From positions 1 through 64,000 of the forward strand of contig JADDMT010000103.1 in assembly GCA_021401465.1 (NCBI GenBank): DNA of 64,000 nt, in the 5' to 3' direction. The notes beneath the pieces are model-generated. The model was given only the letters and a program-made list of their open reading frames with translations. It searched no databases and was not told the DNA's origin. A program made the translations under genes and the position numbers. Positions 57,951 through 64,000 of the stretch are shown piece by piece. This DNA is from Teratosphaeria epicoccoides. Its lineage: Eukaryota; Ascomycota; Dothideomycetes; Mycosphaerellales; Teratosphaeriaceae. Numbering within the stretch: the first letter of the stretch is position 1; each line of letters begins with the position of its first letter.

Positions 57951-58196
57951 TGTCAGGACTACCTCCGCATATCCCTATAGGGTCTACCTACTAACTTAAT
58001 AGCCCTAACTAGCCTAGCGTGGCGTGATCCGGCCGGGGTTGTCCCTATTAGGACTAGCCCGGCCTTGGCATAGTAGGGGGACTCCTTAGTCCCCCTGACT
58101 AATCCTACTTCCTTCCTTCTCTATCGATTCGAGTAGTCCTACTATAGACCTATAGTATGTACTTTGACTAGCCTGCACTAGTCTTACTATCTTATA
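57951..58196 (+). repeat. 3' LTR of element F
   Basis: tgtcaggactacc...cttata, 246 bp (final CA now TA). It aligns with the 5' LTR except that one 45-bp unit is missing. It keeps several CpG sites (gatccggccgggg) that are TpA in the 5' LTR. The target duplication gtaac follows. Confidence 0.92.
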
Positions 58197-58201
58197 GTAA
58201 C

Positions 58202-59000
58202 TTAGTCTACTCCTCTTAGACTAACATGCTATTATCTACTAAGAAGGTGTAGTATCTCTCCTAAGAATCTCTTACATTATACTAAAGTTTCTTCGTGTAT
58301 TTAGAGTGTAGTTATTCCTAGGCTTTTACTGCTAAGGTATAGGGTATTATGTATCTCCTGTCGTCTTTAGAGATACATCGATTAATGTAGTACTAGACAC
58401 TAGCGTCTGCCTTAATATACTCTAGGTAAGTTTTTTCTAGTAGAACCTAACTAGTCCTCTAATAGCGCCTAGTCGCTAATTTACTTCTAGTTGTTTTAGT
58501 GGCCTTCTCTTTTGTACTTAGTCTAGCTACCCCCTTAGTTAGATATAGGTATAGATCCGGAGGATTACTAATGACTACCTATGAGCCTACCTTGAAATTC
58601 TTAGTTAGTAGGAGGTTTAGGTCAATAATCTATATGACATCCTACATAATCAGGATCCTCCTTAAGGCAGGAAACTAGTAGCGGTAGTTTAGCCGAGTTA
58701 GTGTATTAAATAGTTGTCTCTTCGATTCGGTTTAGGGCTCTATCTTTAGGGTAGCTAGTAAGTCGTTAGAAAGTAGAATTTTGTAGATAATGTAGGTATG
58801 TAGGTTCTCTCTCTAGAGGTTACTACTAACTCTATTCTTAGCTAATAGCTACTAGGCACTTTCACGACTTATCTGTATCTTTAAAGCTATGCTCTAGTCT
58901 CCTAATATAGTGCGGTAGTAGCCTCTAGTCTGCCCTTAATTAGTTAGTAGATTAGCTATACTCTTCTAGTCTAGCTTAGCTCTTCTAGCTACAGGCAGAA
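58202..59000 (-). pseudogene. gag N-terminal part of Copia element E1 (segment 2)
   Basis: Right-hand continuation of E1 after the F insertion, on the minus strand between the gtaac duplication and the primer-binding site at 59001. The frame is badly broken; short helical stretches remain. Placement rests on the target duplication and on the LTR and primer site that follow in the right order. The start codon is not identifiable with confidence. Confidence 0.65.
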
Positions 59001-59015
59001 CCTAGGCTTATAACC
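59001..59015 (-). promoter_or_regulatory. Primer-binding site of E1 (half initiator tRNA-Met type)
   Basis: cctaggcttataacc on the plus strand is ggttataagcctagg on the element's strand, identical to the site of D at 13277-13291, although the two LTRs are unrelated. Confidence 0.75.
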
Positions 59016-59279
59016 TGTTAAGACAAACGGTTAAATCGCGCTTAGGAGTAGCAACTTAAGAGGTACTAACTAGGTACAAGTATTATACATCTATGTATTA
59101 AGTATTACATCTTGTCCTAGTTAGAGGTAAGAAGAATCTTCACCTCTGCTAAGATTATAGGGTTACCTAACTAGTCTTAGTCGCTGCCTAAGGCCACGCA
59201 TGACTTAGGTGCTACCTAAGGCTCCTTATAGCCTAGGCTAATCCTTTCTCCTACTAGCATGCAACTGCCTAATTTAACA
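59016..59279 (-). repeat. 5' LTR of Copia element E1
   Basis: Plus strand tgttaagacaaacgg...cctaatttaaca, 264 bp, bounded on the inner side by the primer-binding site. No second copy in the window. Confidence 0.75.
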
Positions 59280-59369
59280 TCTACTTAGTATAGATATAGT
59301 ACATAGATTTTTATAGACATTTATACTATAGTTAATAGCTAGCTTTTATGTTCTTACTAGTAATATAAT
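59280..59369. other. Short AT-rich spacer
   Basis: About 90 bases of AT-rich sequence between the E1 LTR and the A-type LTR. Nothing recognisable. Confidence 0.4.
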
Positions 59370-59700
59370 ATAGTTAATACTATTAGAGGGTATTAGAGCT
59401 AAACATACTCTAGTATACTACTCTTAGCATACTATAGACTCTGTCTATTATAGCAGGTATCCCTTTATATGCTAACTTATATATCCTATGTCCTATAGGC
59501 TTACTACCTAAGTATAGGGATGTAAAAGTCCTACGCGCTACCCTCTCTATAGTACCATAATAGGGATTCTTAAGCCCTATAGTATCCCTATAGAATTAGG
59601 CGTAGACATGCTTTACTAATTAAGGGGCATTAGGGGATATAAGTACCTCTTACGCTACCTCTATAATAAGCAGAAAGTAGCACTATCTTGTACCTATAAT
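59370..59700 (+). repeat. A-type LTR in plus orientation (solo or remnant)
   Basis: Reverse complement of the A1 LTR can be followed through this stretch: aattaggcgtagacatgctttactaattaaggggcattaggggatataag and ataagcagaaagtagcactatcttgtacct match 7060-6966 in reverse with RIP-type changes; the outer part is more decayed. It lies back to back with the A2 LTR, which is in minus orientation. No A internal sequence is attached. Confidence 0.65.
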
Positions 59701-59734
59701 AATATAGATGTACATACTACATAGGGGAAAATTT

Positions 59735-59979
59735 CTAATTAGGAAAGCATGTCTAAGCCTAACCCTATAGGGGTACTATAGGGTCAGGAAACCCCTGTAG
59801 GGGTACTATAGGGTTAGTAGTATAGGGGCATCCTATGTCAGGCATTAATCCTACTTAGATGACATACAAGCTAACGTATGTACAAAGGACCCCCTTACTA
59901 TGCAGCAGGGTTAGTACATGCTAAGGGTAGGCATTAGAACCTATGCAGCTCTAATAGCCCCCTAGTATTAACCGTATTA
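59735..59979 (-). repeat. 3' LTR of element A2
   Basis: aattaggaaagcatgtctaagcc...ttaaccgtatta, aligned with 7040-7253 of A1; the first 95 or so bases of the family LTR are missing or unrecognisable. The outer end (CA changed to TA) meets ctacctcccctcctatg, on the element's strand cataggaggggaggtag, a polypurine tract. Confidence 0.75.
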
Positions 59980-60620
59980 CTACCTCCCCTCCTATGAGGA
60001 TGTCCCTAGCCTTACTAAGTAATACATGTAGAACGCATAGGGTATAGGATATAGTATACTTACACTACACAAGAGTAAACAGGTAGATAGCCTACATAAC
60101 ATATGTTATATGTATGCCTTAATATCTTCGTAGTAAATACAGGACAGAGGTTACTAACCTAAGGGCGGATATTTAGATCTGTTACATGTTAGGCAGCTTC
60201 GTAACACCTTTAGTTTACATGCGGATTAAGATGTCATGAAACTATAATTACGTACCTTAGTTAATCTTTAAAATGATAGGGTAAGCATACGCGCTAGCTT
60301 TGCCAAGTAGCTTAGCTATCCCTATTTAGTCATAACTATCAAGAAACACGTTGCAGAACCTTAGGGCTAGTAGGAATGTATGCGGATACTCTGCGCATAC
60401 TACTTAAAACAGTAGGAGCGTACTCCTAGCGTAAACCTTGTCACATTTTCATGCTAGTAGACTAGTATAAGTATAGTTAGCATACATGTGTGTTAGCTAC
60501 GCTATCTATTCTTGCATTATTTAGTCCCTATGTAAGTTAACTAAAGGCAGGTACTCTGTGCATGTACTTTAAGTTACTAGCTTGACAGTTATAGTAGGTA
60601 ACAGGGGGGCTACTAGAGGG
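59980..60620. other. Leader between the A2 3' LTR and the antisense gene promoter
   Basis: No coding frame. Starts with the polypurine tract (59980-59996). From about 60540 it is alignable to the first bases of the window. Contains acatgtgtgttagc and acatatgttatatgt palindromes. Possibly promoter sequence of the antisense gene. Confidence 0.5.
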
Positions 60621-60628
60621 TATAAAAA
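60621..60628 (+). promoter_or_regulatory. TATA box of the antisense gene of A2
   Basis: tataaaaa within gagggtataaaaacctcg, unchanged from A1 (82-89), about 160 bases before the mutated start codon. Confidence 0.6.
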
Positions 60629-60785
60629 CCTCGTTACTTCCCTAAACAACCTGTTCTAAAACACTGACATTAACTCTACTTCTACCTCGCTTAGCCTTTG
60701 CTTCGCTATGTCTACTTGTCTAACCTAGAGCTTCTTCTTCTTTAATTAATCAATTAAGATTAATTAACTACCTAGCTTAGCAATA

Positions 60786-61792
60786 ATAGCTTATATGTTA
60801 CAGACTAAGTTTAATGCTACTTACTCTGCCCGCAATTGTTGCTCATGCTAATAATACCTTAACAACCTTAGTAGCTAGGCTGCAAACATTCCTCCTCTAC
60901 GTGTTAGTAAGGCGTCCTCTACCTACAAGGTATGCGTGTCCTATACTAACCTAAATGTAGCTAATATCTGCGTTAGCGGGTTTAATAAGGGTAGTGTCTA
61001 CTATAACTATGTAGATTGTAATAGCAAGCATCAAAAATGCTAGGACCTCCCTAAGGAGGTATATAGCGAGTACAATTAGCTCTACTATAACATTAATGAC
61101 TTCTAGAACGCACGCGACAAGGGCATTGCTAAAGGCTCTCTAATTATGAACTAGCTTTAGGCTAAGTACTACAAAACGCTTTCTTATGCTTTACTAAGAA
61201 GAAGAAGAAGAAGGCTAGGGCTAAGATTAAGGTTAGCGATAAGGAAGCTAAACCTTCCCTACTTGCGATCCGCACTATGTCTAGTAAGACGCTAAAGTAC
61301 AAGCCTCTAAGCAAGATCTTTGAGGAGGAGGAGGATAATTAGGATACCTTTGATCCTAATGTAATCCCTATGCGCTATAGTGTTACCATACTAGTTACGC
61401 TAGAGGAAGACACTAAGTCTAAGGATGTCATTAACACTTATGCTAAGAAGCGCAAGATAATCTTGCGGGCTACGCGTAAGAGCCGCAAGTACGCCCGGGT
61501 CTCTTTGCCTTCTGTCGCTAAGGAGGAAGAAGATGAAGTAGTTGTTACAACTAGACGTAATAAGGCTGTCGCTAGCTCTCTAGCTACTATAGGCTCTAAA
61601 GACAAGCTCTCTTGCAACCTACTAAAGAAGAAGATGCTAGCTTCTCTTTATAGCGTTGCTACTCCTGTTACTCCTAGTCGCTTTAGGGTGTTTAGTAGTG
61701 CCCGTGTAGGTAGGTAGTCCTTAGCGGACCGTAACAAGAAAGACTCTTCTACTTCGGGTTTAGTTAGGAAGCCCTTAACTAGTAGTCGCTAA
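60786..61792 (+). pseudogene. Antisense accessory gene of element A2 (start lost, internal deletion)
   Basis: Same gene as 245-1741. The start ATGG has become ATAG at 60786. The Cys-rich N-terminus is heavily mutated. At about 61185 the sequence jumps to the Lys-rich stretch (KKKKKA), losing the part equivalent to about 645-1139 of A1. The C-terminal part is still open at 61370-61717 (KKRKI, SRKYARVS, LLKKKMLAS), with the stop TAA conserved at 61790-61792. The open C-terminal part is kept mainly because it has few Trp and Gln codons. Confidence 0.7.
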
Positions 61793-61931
61793 GTATTAGC
61801 TACGAAGCTAATCCGAGTATGTCTCTTTTCTTCCTAGGTTCATTTTAGGCGTGCCTTTAGGCATTAATAATGTATAAGTAGGGCGTTTGTTTCTTGTTGT
61901 TACTTCGCGTAGCATGTACTACATACACATA

Positions 61932-64000
61932 TTAAGAACTCTGCTCTAAAACTCTTATCTTCCTACAATTTGACCTTCTTAGGCCCTACTTATAACTCCT
62001 TTGTTCTTCAAACTCACGAATAGCTTCTAGAGCGTTCTTGTAGTCCTTAGCTAGAACCTATTATATGTACTTAGGTAGGTATCCTTTCTACTTTACTAGA
62101 TAGTACGTTATGCCTTTATGCTAAATACTGTCCTTAATACCCTCGACTTCCTACTCTTTGTTCTCTTCTACTACTAGCATTAGGTCCGCAGGCTCTTTGC
62201 CCTTACGCTATACCTATAGTTTAAGTAGAGATATGTAGAAGACATTATGCACATAATACAATAATAGTAACGATAGCTAGTACGCCTGTAAACCTATCGC
62301 GTTACGTATCTAGAAGGGTCCGACAAGCCTTAGCATCATCTTCTTATTTAGAAGTTTTAGCTTAAGATTCTTTGTTAATAGTAATACCTTTATACTAACT
62401 ACATACTACATTAGTTTAGCACGGGCGTTTTATGTTTAATCTAGGATTCTAGGGCCCTTTTCTAGTGTTCTTTTAGCACTAGATGTACCTTGCGCATACG
62501 CTATGCTAATTCTATGGCAGCCGGCACCCTCTCCTTAGAAGATTCGTCCTAAGGTAGTTCTAGGTATATTTCTAAATTAAAGTCATAAAGAATCTGAAAT
62601 AGCATCATGCGTATAGTAGCATGTACGCTATTATTAACTGCAAATTCCGCCATAGGAATTACGTCAGCCTAGGCATCCTAGTTCTTAGCGTAGTAGCACT
62701 AAAGGTACTACTTAAGCGTCTAGTTCATATGTTTGGTCTAACTATTAGTCTGTAGATAGAATGCTATACTTAGGCGGTACTTAACACGTGCCTTAAACAC
62801 AAATTCTTGCTAGTATTTACTAGTAAAGACAGAACCTCGATCTAATAGAATACTTCGGGGTATACTAAAGCGCTATACAACTTCGTCACGAAGTAGTTAC
62901 GCAAGCTTACTACTTATGCACTTTTTTGTACATAGGATAAAGACATTCATCTTCGAGTATTAGTTAACTACTATAAGGACAGTATTAACTATATTGCCTC
63001 TCTACTTTGCTAGTAGCAAGTTAGTAATGAAATCTATAGTCAGGTCTTGCTATAGTCTCTCTAGTAGTAGGAGCGCCTAAGTATCGCCATAGGGGTAATA
63101 GTACCGAGATTTGCTAATCTAGTAGGTCTAGCAGGATTTGACATAGTTAGAAACATCCTGTTCTAGCGTTAGTTACTAGTATTTATATCTGAGAAGCGCA
63201 TTCGTCTTCTCTACGCTAAAATAGCCCGCAAGTTTATTGTCATGATAAATACAGAGGAGCTATAAACAGAGTACATAGTTAGTAGGCACGTAGAGCCTAT
63301 TCCTAAAGTACTACAAGTTGCCTGACTTAGTCTAGTACTTCGGACCGCCTACAGTATCCTAGAGGGCTACACCCTTATTAATTAACTCTAGTTCTCCCTC
63401 TTGTAACCGCTAAACAAGTCTCGAGACTTCTTTAAAGAGTTCTTTAGATATTACATGCTTACTACATGTAAGCTAGTTAACTGCTATACAGAATAAGCTA
63501 GACATAGTTGCTACAACTACTAGATAGGAGAGTTCATCGCTAGCAGAGGCTATAAGGCCCTACTAGGCCTGTAGTTAACCTATAAGAGGAGCTAAGAACA
63601 GGTCGCTACCCTAAACTACAAGCTTTGTCTATAGCATAGGGAGGAGCTATTAGTTACCCTACTCCCTAGTATTGTAGTCTAGTTGTCATAAAGGACCGTT
63701 AGCTAGATTCGTCTTCCTAGATTAATAGTAGATAATGAAGTTAAAGCTAGCAAGGAAAGTCGCCTACCTTGCTTACTAACTACTTTGCTGCTTTATACCT
63801 ATAAAGCTACAAAGGTTGTTATAGTTAGTAAGCACCTTAATAGGGTGCGCTATGCCTCTAGGGTAGTATTAGTACTCCTTAAAGCCGTTAACAATAGCTA
63901 AAAGCGCTTAGTCGTAAGTCTCGTAATTAAGCTTAGCGCCCTGCATCTTCTGTAACTAGAAGGCAATTAGGTACTATTACGTACTACCTTTATGTAACTA
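61932..64000 (-). pseudogene. pol C-terminal part of element A2 (RNase H end, integrase, chromodomain)
   Basis: Aligned with 1882-3470 and beyond of A1 on the same strand: chromodomain near 62130-62040, integrase core near 63050-62820 and the integrase N-terminus and RNase H towards 64000, where the window ends. Many more stops than in A1; no open part over 60 codons. The stop codon (61932-61934) is conserved, 140 bases from the antisense gene stop. Confidence 0.85.

Larger units (their letters stand above)
44720..58196 (+). mobile_element. Ty3/Gypsy element F, interrupted by B2
   Basis: Plus-strand element inserted into E1: LTRs 44720-45009 and 57951-58196, with an exact 5-bp target duplication gtaac (44715-44719 and 58197-58201). 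Without B2 (47584-54415) and its duplicated ctagg it is about 6.6 kb. It carries gag, pol with a chromodomain, an antisense gene and a clear polypurine tract. The two LTRs differ by one 45-bp repeat unit. Confidence 0.95.
59735..64000 (-). mobile_element. Ty3/Gypsy element A2 (3' part; right side outside window)
   Basis: Second copy of A in the same orientation as A1, about 60.5 kb away. In the window: 3' LTR (59735-59979), polypurine tract, a leader of about 640 bases, the antisense gene and the C-terminal 2 kb of pol. It is much more mutated than A1: CpG sites are mostly lost as well as CpA. About 490 bp inside the antisense gene are deleted. Confidence 0.9.

Noticed and set aside
1..64000. 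Many CTAG sites as regulatory or methylation motifs
   Set aside because: They are explained by C-to-T change at CCAG and G-to-A change at CTGG and occur evenly in all coding domains.

Overview
The window is a nest of transposable elements from the genome of a filamentous ascomycete (Pezizomycotina). I found no intact host gene, no tRNA or rRNA gene and no CRISPR array. The diagnosis of repeat-induced point mutation (RIP) is read directly from the sequence. Recognisable gag, protease, reverse transcriptase, RNase H and integrase frames run for kilobases but are cut by TAG and TAA. Almost every conserved Trp or Gln codon has become TAG or TAA, Cys codons have become TAC and catalytic Asp codons AAC. 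The tetramer CTAG is extremely common. Related copies differ mainly by C/T and G/A transitions.

Layout. Letters are my own family labels. 1-7253: Ty3 element A1 (minus strand, left end outside the window). 7254-11509: truncated Ty3 element B3 (minus). 11510-12656: decayed integrase-core gene (minus). 13018-16582: Copia element D (plus), lacking RT and RNase H. 16583-18606: 3' part of Ty3 element H (minus). 18607-27519 and 27520-32690: two head-to-tail copies, C1 and C2, of an unclassified element of about 8.9 kb. 32691-38982: Ty3 element B1 (plus) with a deletion in integrase. 38983-40231: gag and 5' LTR of an H-type element (minus). 40243-40501: a D-type LTR. 40502-44719 plus 58202-59279: Copia element E1 (minus), split by Ty3 element F (44720-58196, plus). 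F is itself split by Ty3 element B2 (47584-54415, plus). About 59370-59700: an A-type LTR in plus orientation. 59735-64000: Ty3 element A2 (minus), cut by the window edge.

Two insertions are proven by exact target-site duplications: B2 in F (ctagg) and F in E1 (gtaac). This gives the order E1, then F, then B2.

The most interesting pattern is shared by all four Ty3 lineages (A, B, F, H). Between the end of pol and the 3' LTR each carries an extra gene on the opposite strand, tail to tail with pol. Each encodes an N-terminal cysteine cluster spaced like a fungal Zn(II)2Cys6 domain (exact in H, looser in A, B and F), with coiled-coil-like charged sequence behind it in B, F and H and basic NLS-like stretches in A and B. 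In A the gene has its own TATA box.

Element C is the second unusual object: a tandem element with long broken coding frames on both strands, palindromes near its start, and no reverse transcriptase or transposase that I can recognise. All the proteins are decayed, so functions describe the ancestral genes.
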